A DNA stretch of 64,000 nucleotides from Prolixibacter denitrificans (GTDB lineage: Bacteria; Bacteroidota; Bacteroidia; Bacteroidales; Prolixibacteraceae). The stretch lies in NCBI RefSeq assembly GCF_003014495.1, contig NZ_PYGC01000004.1, forward strand, positions 62,001 through 126,000, in the 5' to 3' direction. This document shows positions 18,287-26,827 of this stretch, one piece after another (position 1 is the first letter of the stretch; the number at the start of each line of letters is the position of its first letter). The position numbers were made by a program, and so were the translations under genes. The notes under the pieces are model-generated. The model had not been told where the DNA came from, did not search any database, and was given only the letters and a program-made list of their open reading frames with translations.

Positions 18287-18913
18287 ATGGAAACAGAGAG
18301 AGATAAAAACTGTCAGTTTGCGCATGCTGAGGAGATGTTTGCCAAAGAGCCCATTGGGTTACGAATCAACTTAGCCATCGTTGCTTTCTTACGGAAAATC
18401 AAATTCTATTTGTATTTCCGCAAGGTCAAATATTTTCTGGGATTCCGAACCCATTATTCCGGAGCATCAGGAACACCCAAGCTCATTGCTGAGCCGAAAC
18501 CACAGATAGTCAAAAAGCCAACCGGCCCGCTGAAACAAGGTGATTGGGTAAGAATCAAATCGAGAGAAGAAATACTGAAAACCGTTGATGATAACAACAA
18601 GCTGGAAGGATGTATCGTCATGCCCGAGATGTGGCAGTATTGCGGCACGGAAACCAAGGTAGTCAAACGCGTTGAATATTTTCTCGACGAAGCCAACTAC
18701 AAAATGCGGAAGATGCGAACTACCGTTCTGCTGGAGGGTTTGCATTGCTCAGGAAAAATGCCCGGCTACAAAGCCGTGTGCGATCGGAACTGCTATTTCT
18801 TCTGGAAGGAAGCCTGGCTCGATAAAATCGATGCTCCGGTTGAAGAAAAGCCTCAGAATATTGATGTCAACCGAAAAACAGAGCAAACCACAACAAACTC
18901 TAACTTCAACTGA
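18287..18913 (+). CDS. Conserved Cys-rich small protein of polysaccharide loci, function unknown
   Basis: A 208-residue protein with a variable, basic N-terminal 80 residues and a compact conserved-looking core (about 83-180). The core starts GDWVRIKSREEI and has CIVMPEMWQYCG, TTVLLEGLHCSG and CDRNCYFFWKEAWL. Five cysteines (109, 119, 154, 165, 169) sit in the core; the C-x3-C pair and its neighbours could bind a metal, which is inference. I have an impression of similar sequences next to sugar or secondary-metabolite genes, but no function is known to me. It lies 14 bases after the FemAB-like gene and 8 before the aminotransferase gene. Confidence 0.8.
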   Translation: METERDKNCQFAHAEEMFAKEPIGLRINLAIVAFLRKIKFYLYFRKVKYFLGFRTHYSGASGTPKLIAEPKPQIVKKPTGPLKQGDWVRIKSREEILKTVDDNNKLEGCIVMPEMWQYCGTETKVVKRVEYFLDEANYKMRKMRTTVLLEGLHCSGKMPGYKAVCDRNCYFFWKEAWLDKIDAPVEEKPQNIDVNRKTEQTTTNSNFN

Positions 18914-18921
18914 GCATCACA

Positions 18922-20109
18922 ATGGAGAAGAAGATTTGGTTATCATCCCCCCATCTGAGTGGCCATGAATTGCAATATATCGTTGAAGCAATTCAGACCA
19001 ATTGGGTGGCTCCTTTGGGGCCCAATGTCGATGAATTCGAACAAGTACTGGCACGCTACCATCAGGTACAGGATGCTGCAGTGCTAAGCTCTGGCACTGC
19101 AGCGTTACACCTGGCCTTGATTATACTGGGAGTAAAAACCGGTGATGAAGTAATTGCATCCTCTCTCACTTTTTCTGCCACCATTAATCCGATAATCTAC
19201 CAGTGTGCGCACCCCATTCTTGTCGAAAGTGAACCACGAACCTGGAACATGAGTCCTGACTGGTTGGAAACAGCCATTAAAGCCCGGATAAAAAGAGGAA
19301 AGAAACCCAAGGCTATTATTCCCGTGCATGTTTATGGCATGCCAAGCAAAATGGAGGAAATCATGGAGATTGCAAATTATTACCAGATTCCGGTAATAGA
19401 AGATGCAGCCGAAGCGTTGGGCAGTCGTTATAACGGACAAGCACTGGGTTCGATAGGTGCAATAGGAGTTCTCTCATTTAACGGGAATAAAATTATCACC
19501 ACTTCCGGTGGAGGAGCCCTTTTATCCAACGATAAAAAATCGACAGCCAAAGCACGATTCCTCTCCACACAGGCCCGCGATCCAGCTCCTCATTATCAGC
19601 ACACTTCCATTGGTTATAACTATCGGATGAGCAACATCACCGCCGGTATTGGCCTTGGGCAAATGGAAGTCATCGACCAACGTGTTGTTCAGCGACGAAA
19701 AAACCAACTATTCTATCGGGAACTATTTTCCGGTATACCGGGAATATCCTTCCAGGAAGAACCGGATGACCGTTTCTTCTCCAACTACTGGTTAACCGCT
19801 ATTACTGTTGATGACCGTCAAACCGGAGGTATCACCTGCGAGATGCTTCGAAAAGCATTCGCAGCCGAAAATATCGAATCGCGGCCGCTATGGAAGCCAA
19901 TGCATTTGCAGCCGATTTTCCGCAAATATCCATTTTATGGTGACGGAACATCGGAAAGATTATTCCGCAAAGGACAATGCCTGCCCAGTGGTTCCAACCT
20001 AACAGACGAAGACCGGTTACGCATCGCTGGTGTTATTAATCGCTTATTTGACAGGAAAGAGATTTGTCATACCGCTATACCATCCCAAAATACAGAATCA
20101 CTAAAGTAA
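18922..20109 (+). CDS. DegT/DnrJ/EryC1 family PLP sugar aminotransferase (PglE-like)
   Basis: A 395-residue PLP-dependent enzyme that transaminates a UDP-4-keto-6-deoxy sugar. Seen: SSGTAALHLAL (cofactor phosphate site), GDEVIASSLTFSATINPI, IEDAAEALGS, and the Schiff-base Lys190 in SFNGNKIITTSGGG. The opening WLSSPHLSGHELQYI is typical of the PglE/LegC subgroup. Its substrate would come from the PglF/WbpM-like dehydratase encoded next, so the two steps would make a UDP-4-amino-4,6-dideoxy-N-acetyl sugar such as the bacillosamine precursor. Confidence 0.9.
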   Translation: MEKKIWLSSPHLSGHELQYIVEAIQTNWVAPLGPNVDEFEQVLARYHQVQDAAVLSSGTAALHLALIILGVKTGDEVIASSLTFSATINPIIYQCAHPILVESEPRTWNMSPDWLETAIKARIKRGKKPKAIIPVHVYGMPSKMEEIMEIANYYQIPVIEDAAEALGSRYNGQALGSIGAIGVLSFNGNKIITTSGGGALLSNDKKSTAKARFLSTQARDPAPHYQHTSIGYNYRMSNITAGIGLGQMEVIDQRVVQRRKNQLFYRELFSGIPGISFQEEPDDRFFSNYWLTAITVDDRQTGGITCEMLRKAFAAENIESRPLWKPMHLQPIFRKYPFYGDGTSERLFRKGQCLPSGSNLTDEDRLRIAGVINRLFDRKEICHTAIPSQNTESLK

Positions 20110-20253
20110 AATTCACAATCTAAAGATTATCAGCATGAAATAAAGCTCTACTCTTCCATTGAGTGGAAGTTCTAAAACATTACACCAAACACTCCCTCCC
20201 TCAGGATAATGCAAAAACATTCACATTATCTATTTTAAGTTACCTAAATTCCT

Positions 20254-22224
20254 ATGCTTCGCCTACTCAAAAAATTTCTACTCCGACACATTGTCCCACG
20301 TGGCATGGTGTTAATCATGGACCTGTTCGTTACTGCGATCAGTTTCGTTCTGGCCTATCTCCTCAGATTTAACCTGGATCCCGTTTTAATAGATATTCAT
20401 CGGGCAACGAGTCATTTCCTCGTCGCTCTTCCGGTCTACATCGGAGCCTTTCTGTTTTTTGGTTCATTCAGCGGAATCATCCGACACACAACCATTCAGG
20501 ATGCTGTCAAGTTGGTTTTAGCTATGTCGACTGGAGCCACCAGCTTACTGTTTCTATCCACCGCTGCGCGGAACTTTCCGGATATGGAATTTCTGGTCAT
20601 CCCGTATTCTGTTATCCTGATTCACTTTTTTGTAACCACGGTTCTGCTGGTAGGCACCCGGATGGCTATCAAAGAAACCTACCAGTACTGCTTCCTCCCG
20701 AATCGCCCGCTCAAAAGCGTGATGCTTTTTGGTGCAGGAGAGCTCGGACTCATCACACTCAACGTATTGGCGCAAGACCGTATTTCTGGCTATAAAGTTG
20801 TTGGATTCATCGATGACAAACGGACCCTTAACGGGAAAACGCTCAACGGCATCCCCATCTATTCTGCCCGGCAAGCCTTCCGAAGAGTGGTCAAGGCCGA
20901 GTTGGTTCAGGAAATCATCATTTCCATCAATCAGCCAAATATTTCGCCGACGCGGAAGAAACAGCTACTGGAAATGTGCCTGGATAATAATATCCAACTG
21001 AAACAAATTCCTGCCGTAAACGATTGGATGAACGGCCAGTTGAATTCCAAACAAATTCGAAATGTCATGATAGCCGACTTACTCAGCCGGGAGGCTATCC
21101 ATCTGGAAATCGACAAAATCAAGGAAGGCCTCAAGGATTCGATCATCCTGATAACTGGTGCAGCCGGTTCAATTGGCTCCGAAATTGTGCGTCAGCTCAT
21201 GGCTTTCGATATCCGTCATGCCATTTTGTATGATCAGGCTGAGACTCCACTGTATGATTTGCAAAACGAACTAAAAGTAAAGTTCCCGAAAACTTCATTC
21301 GACCTCATTATTGGTGATGTCCGCGACCCGTTCCGTCTATACCAGGTTTTCGCCCGATATCAACCTGACATTGTTTTCAATGCTGCCGCTTACAAACATG
21401 TTCCATTAATGGAAGCACACCCTTACGAAGCTATTCGTGTGAACATCGGTGGAGCTTTATTACTCGCCGATCTGTCTGTCCAGTTCAAGGTGAAAAAGTT
21501 TGTGATGTTATCTACCGACAAAGCAGTCAATCCCACCAATGTGATGGGAGCATCCAAGCGGATTTGCGAAATATATATCCAGGCGTTGTCTCAGAAACAA
21601 GGTATTAACACCCAATTTATCACCACACGCTTCGGCAATGTGCTTGGTTCTAACGGATCAGTTGTTCCGCTTTTCCAAAAACAAATTGAAGAAGGAGGTC
21701 CCGTTACTGTCACTCACCCCGATATTACGCGTTTTTTCATGACCATACCGGAAGCTTGTCAGTTGGTTCTCGAAGCCGGTTTTATGGGAAAAGGCGGCGA
21801 GATTTATGTTTTCGACATGGGTAAACCGGTGAAAATATACGACCTCGCAAAAAGGATGATCTCGCTTTCCGGGTTTGTTCCTGAACAGGACATTGCCATC
21901 AAATTCACGGGATTACGCCCCGGAGAGAAACTCTATGAAGAACTTTTGGCGAACAAGGAAAATACGCTGCCTACCCATCACCCGAAAATCATGATTGCCC
22001 AAGTTCGTAAGTATCCTTACGACGAGGTAAATGAAAGCATCAGAGGGCTGCTTGCTGCTGTTCAACTCGAAGATGAAGAAAAACTGGTCAGCCGCATGAA
22101 GTTATTGGTTCCGGAATTCATTTCACAAAATTCACGATTTACCAAATTTGACAATGAGCAACCGGCAGGTCCGCGTTTAGAAAAAGGCAAAAGAAAGTCC
22201 AAAAAGAAAATACCAATCACCTGA
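20254..22224 (+). CDS. UDP-N-acetylglucosamine 4,6-dehydratase type (PglF/WbpM/CapD family)
   Basis: A 656-residue membrane-anchored short-chain dehydrogenase. Four helices fill the first 140 residues. A first Rossmann-like domain follows (MLFGAGELGL, about 155-280), then the catalytic NAD domain starting with ITGAAGSIGSE (Gly302) and containing AAYKHVPLMEAHP and the LSTDKAVNPTNVMGASKR segment. The usual catalytic Tyr is replaced by Met in MGASK, as is normal in this family. The C-terminus is Lys-rich. It is the last gene of the locus, followed by a strong terminator; 144 bases with a short hairpin (CTTCCA/TGGAAG, 20153-20169) precede it. Confidence 0.92.
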   Translation: MLRLLKKFLLRHIVPRGMVLIMDLFVTAISFVLAYLLRFNLDPVLIDIHRATSHFLVALPVYIGAFLFFGSFSGIIRHTTIQDAVKLVLAMSTGATSLLFLSTAARNFPDMEFLVIPYSVILIHFFVTTVLLVGTRMAIKETYQYCFLPNRPLKSVMLFGAGELGLITLNVLAQDRISGYKVVGFIDDKRTLNGKTLNGIPIYSARQAFRRVVKAELVQEIIISINQPNISPTRKKQLLEMCLDNNIQLKQIPAVNDWMNGQLNSKQIRNVMIADLLSREAIHLEIDKIKEGLKDSIILITGAAGSIGSEIVRQLMAFDIRHAILYDQAETPLYDLQNELKVKFPKTSFDLIIGDVRDPFRLYQVFARYQPDIVFNAAAYKHVPLMEAHPYEAIRVNIGGALLLADLSVQFKVKKFVMLSTDKAVNPTNVMGASKRICEIYIQALSQKQGINTQFITTRFGNVLGSNGSVVPLFQKQIEEGGPVTVTHPDITRFFMTIPEACQLVLEAGFMGKGGEIYVFDMGKPVKIYDLAKRMISLSGFVPEQDIAIKFTGLRPGEKLYEELLANKENTLPTHHPKIMIAQVRKYPYDEVNESIRGLLAAVQLEDEEKLVSRMKLLVPEFISQNSRFTKFDNEQPAGPRLEKGKRKSKKKIPIT

Positions 22225-22288
22225 AATACCTAACACTTAGAACTTAATTCTTCCCAAATACATCCTAAAACCAATTTCGTTGTCTGTC

Positions 22289-22329
22289 ATCCGGAATTCA
22301 GCTTCCCAGGCTGCGTTCCGGATTTTTTT
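22289..22329 (+). terminator. Rho-independent terminator of the polysaccharide locus
   Basis: ATCCGGAA (22289-22296) pairs with TTCCGGAT (22316-22323), with an inner CAGC/GCTG stem (22299-22302, 22310-22313), followed by seven T (22323-22329). It lies 65 bases after the last polysaccharide stop codon and just before the convergent GH2 gene's end. Confidence 0.85.
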
Positions 22330-22332
22330 ATG

Positions 22333-24969
22333 CTATTTTTCAGACAGAGCGACTTTCTGTTCAGATACATTCCACCCTTCCGCTACCAATCTCACATCTT
22401 GCATGTCGATCTGACCAAAGTGCTGACTCAAATCTAAATTAACGTCCTCCTCCTCGCCCGGTAACAGCGTGAAATAATTTCGATTGAAAAAGACCGGCAA
22501 AACCAACTCATCCTTTTTCTCATTCACTACTTTTAACCGGATAAAGAAAGCGGTCTCCTTCCCGGGATTCAGAATGCGCATGCTGTATTTTCCATCAGCC
22601 GTTTTTTCCGTTTTCACTTTTACAGAAGTCGGTTTCAACTGATTCAGCTGCTCATACGATTTGGGATTCTTCGATAGCCAGTAGAGATTCTCATCAACGT
22701 CCTTTCCATCTTTGTCTTTCAATGTCAGCTTCAGAAAATAAACTTCGTCCGGATCCTCAGCTGGCAGTTTTACTTTTCCCAACATCGTAACAGAATTAGC
22801 AGCAACATCTTTCTTTTCTGATTGCTCATCCAGTTTCTTACCATGAATAGAATAAAGCGTTGTTATAGCGGTCAAACCTGATTGCTTAAAAGGTGTCTGA
22901 TTCACAACGCACGCCACCGAATCATTCAGATTCAACTGAATATGTACCGGTTGTGCTGCTTCTTTGTAGCCAAAATATCCACCGGTATAATCGAGATAAT
23001 AGTCATAGAAGAAACCGCGCAAAGCCGTCCACGGATTTTGATTCTTCCAGACCAGCATACCGGTGTAATCGCTCCACATCCGGAAGTTAAAACCTTCCTG
23101 AAGTGCCCGATACTGCTCATAGCTCACAATTTGCGCCTTTCGACAGAAATCGTTGATGTCTTTCACTTTACCATATCGGTCTGGGAAATCGTGTAGCGGA
23201 ATGTATTTGTGGTATCTCCACGACTCAGGAACCCAGTTACCTTTCGGTGGAACCAAATCCTTGGCAGGAATAAATTTCTTCAGTGATTCAATGTTGGCCA
23301 TCCCAATGGAACCAATCTCCGGGTTAAACGGGTAGGATTTGGTTTTAAAAATCCAGTCGGGCTCTAGAATGCCATAAGGACCGTCCCCATTTCCACCAAT
23401 CGTATTTCGCATCAACTGTGTCCCGGTCGATTCTTCCAGGTAAAGTCGGGTACCATCCGTTTGTGGAATGACATCATCCCGCAATGCCGCATTGATATCA
23501 TCAGCCGGCGTATATTCATTTCCACCGCACCACAAGTAAAGGCTCGGATGGTTTCTTAGCATTTTTATCTGGTCTTCGGCTGCTTTCAGAAAGAGAGAAT
23601 GATCATCGGGATAGGCATGCCGGCGAGCCTGCGATTCCTTTTTGAGCGGATCAGGCCAGCGACCGTTGCAATCGCCGGTCACCCAAAACTCCTGCCACAC
23701 CAGCAAACCGTATTTGTCACAAGCATCGTAAAATTCAGGCCGTTCAGTGATGGAACCTCCCCAAACCCGAATCATATTCATGTTCATCTCTGCATGCATT
23801 CGAACTTCCGCGTCATACCGCTCCTTCGACAATCGCAGCATCGCATCCGAAGCAATCCAGTTTCCTCCTTTGATGAATACCTTTTGACCGTTTACCAGAA
23901 ATACTCTCGCTCCAACTTTCTCGCCGAAATAACTGCCGGTTTCCCGAATGCCAAAGGTTACCCGCTGTTCGTCAGAAACTTTTCCGTCTTCCACAAACGA
24001 AACCTTCAGCGTATACAAAGGATGTTTTCCCATCCCGTTGGGCCACCACAGTTTCGGGTCAGTTACCTTTATCTCATCCAGACCAACCTCTTCTTCTTGG
24101 TAAGGTTGAAGCGTCACCTTACGGGAATAGCTTTTTCCGTTAAGGGTAACCTGCAACATACCGGTTTGCTTGCGGTCCGTGGCATTTTTCAACTCCGAAG
24201 AAACCTTCACAAAAGCAGGCTCCTGTTTCGCATCCGGTGTTCTTTTTCCAGGAACACGAGTTACTACATGTGGATTGAATACATCAACCGCACCGGTAAC
24301 TTCCAGGCTAACTTTGTCCCATATTCCGGTATTGCGATCATGCATCGGGCAAATCCAATCCCAACCAGCAGTACATTGCATCGCCACATTCCGCGCAATA
24401 GTTCCGTCTCCGCCCTGTCCGCGCGATGCATCACCTTCCGGAGAAGGAGGTTCGACCAACACCGCCAGCCTGTTCCCTTTCCCTGAATGGTACAAATTGG
24501 TGATGTTGTATTTCTCGCGTAAGAACATTCCTTCGTGTGTATCCTTATTCACTCTTTTCCCGTTAAGGAAAATATTGGCCGCATAATTGATTCCCCTGAA
24601 TTTCAACCAGACCTGTTCGCCCTGTTTCACGTTCAATTCAGGCAATTCGGTATAAAACCAATAGGTATAATAGCCTCTTCCGACATCGTGAATGTCCGGT
24701 ATTTCTTTGTTGTTCAGTCCCACAAACGGGTCGGGCACCAAATGATTGTGCAACAGCGTGGTCAATACCGTTCCCGGAACGACCGCGTCCATCCAGCCGG
24801 TGTGCTGGTAACCAGACGAAGTAATCACAGTACCATCCACCTGGACGTCGGCTTTTCGTTTGGCAACCCAGTTCGAATCCAGATTAATATCATGCTGTTG
24901 CGCTTTCGCCGAAGGCAAATAAATAACACTGAAACACAAGAAAATAAACAGGAAATACGTTCTCCTCAT
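22333..24969 (-). CDS. Secreted GH2 glycosidase (beta-mannosidase / exo-beta-glucosaminidase-like)
   Basis: An 878-residue glycoside hydrolase family 2 protein with a signal peptide ending near SAKAQ. Domain order: jelly-roll sugar-binding domain (WLKFRGINYAANIFLNGKRV, about 120-140), immunoglobulin-like sandwich, TIM barrel and C-terminal sandwich. The barrel holds MIRVWGGSITERPEFYDACD, the general-acid Glu485 in CGGNEYTP and a probable nucleophile Glu551 in FNPEIGS. The motifs and the extra C-terminal Ig-like domain are closest to the exo-beta-D-glucosaminidase/mannosidase branch. It acts in the periplasm or outside. It is convergent with the polysaccharide locus; a role in trimming that polymer is possible but not shown. 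Confidence 0.85.
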   Translation of the reverse strand: MRRTYFLFIFLCFSVIYLPSAKAQQHDINLDSNWVAKRKADVQVDGTVITSSGYQHTGWMDAVVPGTVLTTLLHNHLVPDPFVGLNNKEIPDIHDVGRGYYTYWFYTELPELNVKQGEQVWLKFRGINYAANIFLNGKRVNKDTHEGMFLREKYNITNLYHSGKGNRLAVLVEPPSPEGDASRGQGGDGTIARNVAMQCTAGWDWICPMHDRNTGIWDKVSLEVTGAVDVFNPHVVTRVPGKRTPDAKQEPAFVKVSSELKNATDRKQTGMLQVTLNGKSYSRKVTLQPYQEEEVGLDEIKVTDPKLWWPNGMGKHPLYTLKVSFVEDGKVSDEQRVTFGIRETGSYFGEKVGARVFLVNGQKVFIKGGNWIASDAMLRLSKERYDAEVRMHAEMNMNMIRVWGGSITERPEFYDACDKYGLLVWQEFWVTGDCNGRWPDPLKKESQARRHAYPDDHSLFLKAAEDQIKMLRNHPSLYLWCGGNEYTPADDINAALRDDVIPQTDGTRLYLEESTGTQLMRNTIGGNGDGPYGILEPDWIFKTKSYPFNPEIGSIGMANIESLKKFIPAKDLVPPKGNWVPESWRYHKYIPLHDFPDRYGKVKDINDFCRKAQIVSYEQYRALQEGFNFRMWSDYTGMLVWKNQNPWTALRGFFYDYYLDYTGGYFGYKEAAQPVHIQLNLNDSVACVVNQTPFKQSGLTAITTLYSIHGKKLDEQSEKKDVAANSVTMLGKVKLPAEDPDEVYFLKLTLKDKDGKDVDENLYWLSKNPKSYEQLNQLKPTSVKVKTEKTADGKYSMRILNPGKETAFFIRLKVVNEKKDELVLPVFFNRNYFTLLPGEEEDVNLDLSQHFGQIDMQDVRLVAEGWNVSEQKVALSEK

Positions 24970-25170
24970 AATTAGTTAGTTTAAGCATACAAATGGATAA
25001 AATTCACGGAGACAAAATATGGAATCGACGGTGAATCCAAATAATATTTAAAAAGTAATTGCTTTCAACTTAACAGGAATGTCATACAGGACAGGGGTAT
25101 TACGAACTCAATGGTTTTCAACTTTCTTAAGCAATAGAAATAACGGAATCTCAACATGTAATACAACATA

Positions 25171-25201
25171 TTTGCCATAACCCGAAAGGGCTGTATATTT
25201 G
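25171..25201 (+). promoter_or_regulatory. Strong Bacteroidota promoter
   Basis: TTTG (25171-25174), 19 bases, then TATATTTG (25194-25201). Both elements and the spacing match the TTTG-N19-TAnnTTTG consensus exactly. It drives the 108-residue protein gene starting at 25251, with a leader of about 40 bases. Confidence 0.65.
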
Positions 25202-25250
25202 AGGCGCATGTGCAAAAAAGAAGAGTAACTGCAATAACGTAAGGTAACCT

Positions 25251-25577
25251 ATGAAAAAACAGCAACTTCACCTACAGGAGGAACAAGTTAATTTAGTTAT
25301 TAACAGGATGTTGGCGATTGGAGGAGAATCATTGAACGTTTCGTCTGCCGGAAGCCTGCTGCGCGAAATCATTCTGGCATCGGAAACGGGCGCGACCCGG
25401 GAAGAGATGCTTCAGTTGATTTGCGGAATCACACATTTCGATACAAATGACGATCGGACTCAGTCCATTTATCGGGCCATTTGCGAAGAGCCCTTCGAAC
25501 AGACCTATCATCCGTTTGAAAATACAACGCTCATCAACCTAAGAAAAACGCTTGGAGATATGCCCGAAGGTGATTAA
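25251..25577 (+). CDS. Small soluble hypothetical protein
   Basis: A 108-residue protein without signal peptide or membrane helix, not recognised. The first 70 residues look helical (LQEEQVNLVINRMLAIGG, ATREEMLQLICGI); the rest is acidic with several aromatic residues, and the C-terminus is DMPEGD. Coding is supported by the well-placed promoter at 25171-25201, the ATG start and a base composition like its neighbours. It converges with the Gfo/Idh/MocA gene 24 bases away. A 7-base inverted repeat (ATGCCCG/CGGGCAT, 25560-25586) spans its stop codon. Confidence 0.7.
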   Translation: MKKQQLHLQEEQVNLVINRMLAIGGESLNVSSAGSLLREIILASETGATREEMLQLICGITHFDTNDDRTQSIYRAICEEPFEQTYHPFENTTLINLRKTLGDMPEGD

Positions 25578-25601
25578 ACCGGGCATATTCAGCGTGTCGT
25601 C

Positions 25602-26708
25602 TTACAGATGAACGACTTTTCCCGAGCGGGCACTTTCACGGGCAGCATCCAGTATTTCAACAACAATCAGGTTGTTTTCCAATGATGAAAGATCAGTTGA
25701 ATTGACCATTATATCGCCTCTTATTACTGCCTCAAACCAGGCAAACGGGTCGTTATAAGGTGCCGGCCTCTCGGAAAGCTCTTTCTTCGTTTCAGTATTT
25801 TCTCCTGCTAAGCGGTAGTCAAATTCATGCCGGCTGGCCGCAAATAACTCTCCTGTGCGACCGTAAATCTGCATATCTTTCCGGCTGAAAGGCCAGTTCC
25901 ACGAAGCCTGAATGATTCCCTGCGTCCCCGGATACGTTAAGATGATAGTTGCTTCGTCGTCCACTTTAGGATAGACATCCGGTTTCATCGTCTGCAACGT
26001 AGCTGAGACGGTCAGTGGCTTTTGGTTCTGCATTAGCCAGGTGATAAGGTTCGCGCCATAACATCCAAAATCGACCACAGCGCCTCCGCCATTCAGTTTC
26101 GGGTCAGTCAACCAGGCCAGAAATTCCGGCTGCACATTAATCTCCTTCGGTCCCTGATGACCATCACAAACAATTACTTTGCGAATTTCACCCAGTTTTT
26201 TGTCATCTACCGCCATTCGATAAGCCAAATGGTTGGTTGGATACCAAGTCGTCTCATAATCAGTCACCAATTTGATTCCGTTTTCACGAGCCAGACGAGC
26301 CATCTTTTGTGCATGTTCACCATTCACAGCCAACGGTTTCTCTACCATCACATCGATGTGCAGTGGTGCACATACTTCTACCACATGCAAATGATCGAAT
26401 ATTGGTCCGAAAGCTGTTACTCCGTCTGGCTTTGTTTGAGCAACCATTTCCTCCAACGTTGGATAAACCATGCTCATCGGAAAACCGTACTGTTTTGAAT
26501 ATCGTTCGGCCACTTCCCGTTTACTTTCGGCAATCCCGACAACATCAACATCACCTTTTTTCATCGCATCCAAAATCCACCCCACGTGACCATGAGTCAG
26601 TCCGGCAATGCCTAATTTAACGTGAGGTTTATTTTGCTCCTGCGCAGAACTTTGATTTACCATCAGTGTAAAAATGATTAGAATAACAGATATCAGTTTT
26701 CGGTTCAT
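25602..26708 (-). CDS. Secreted Gfo/Idh/MocA family oxidoreductase
   Basis: A 368-residue NAD(P)-dependent oxidoreductase of the Gfo/Idh/MocA family with an N-terminal signal peptide (VILIIFTLMVNQSSAQEQ). The Rossmann half shows KLGIAGLTHGHVGWILDAM, with TH in place of the commoner GxGxxG, and the conserved EKPLAV. The C-terminal half has GGGAVVDFGCYGANLITWL. Exported members are common in Bacteroidota next to glycosidases and act on sugars in the periplasm, with cofactor sometimes bound tightly; the substrate is unknown. The two signal-peptide enzymes here (with the GH2 protein) may belong to one sugar-degrading theme, though they are not one operon. Confidence 0.85.
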   Translation of the reverse strand: MNRKLISVILIIFTLMVNQSSAQEQNKPHVKLGIAGLTHGHVGWILDAMKKGDVDVVGIAESKREVAERYSKQYGFPMSMVYPTLEEMVAQTKPDGVTAFGPIFDHLHVVEVCAPLHIDVMVEKPLAVNGEHAQKMARLARENGIKLVTDYETTWYPTNHLAYRMAVDDKKLGEIRKVIVCDGHQGPKEINVQPEFLAWLTDPKLNGGGAVVDFGCYGANLITWLMQNQKPLTVSATLQTMKPDVYPKVDDEATIILTYPGTQGIIQASWNWPFSRKDMQIYGRTGELFAASRHEFDYRLAGENTETKKELSERPAPYNDPFAWFEAVIRGDIMVNSTDLSSLENNLIVVEILDAARESARSGKVVHL

Positions 26709-26773
26709 AGCTTAGTGGTTAGGTAGTCAAATAACAGTACCCGAAATGTACGAAAAGAGATGGTCATCTCAAT

Positions 26774-26800
26774 AAAAAAATGCCCGGCGTAACCAGACAT
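26774..26800 (-). terminator. Rho-independent terminator after the metalloprotease gene
   Basis: On the minus strand, ATGTCTGG pairs with CCGGGCAT (two G-U pairs) around a five-base loop, followed by seven T (26774-26780). It lies about 28 bases beyond the metalloprotease stop codon and insulates the Gfo/Idh/MocA gene downstream. Confidence 0.75.
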
Positions 26801-26827
26801 GATTTTCATTTAAAAATTACGATCTGA

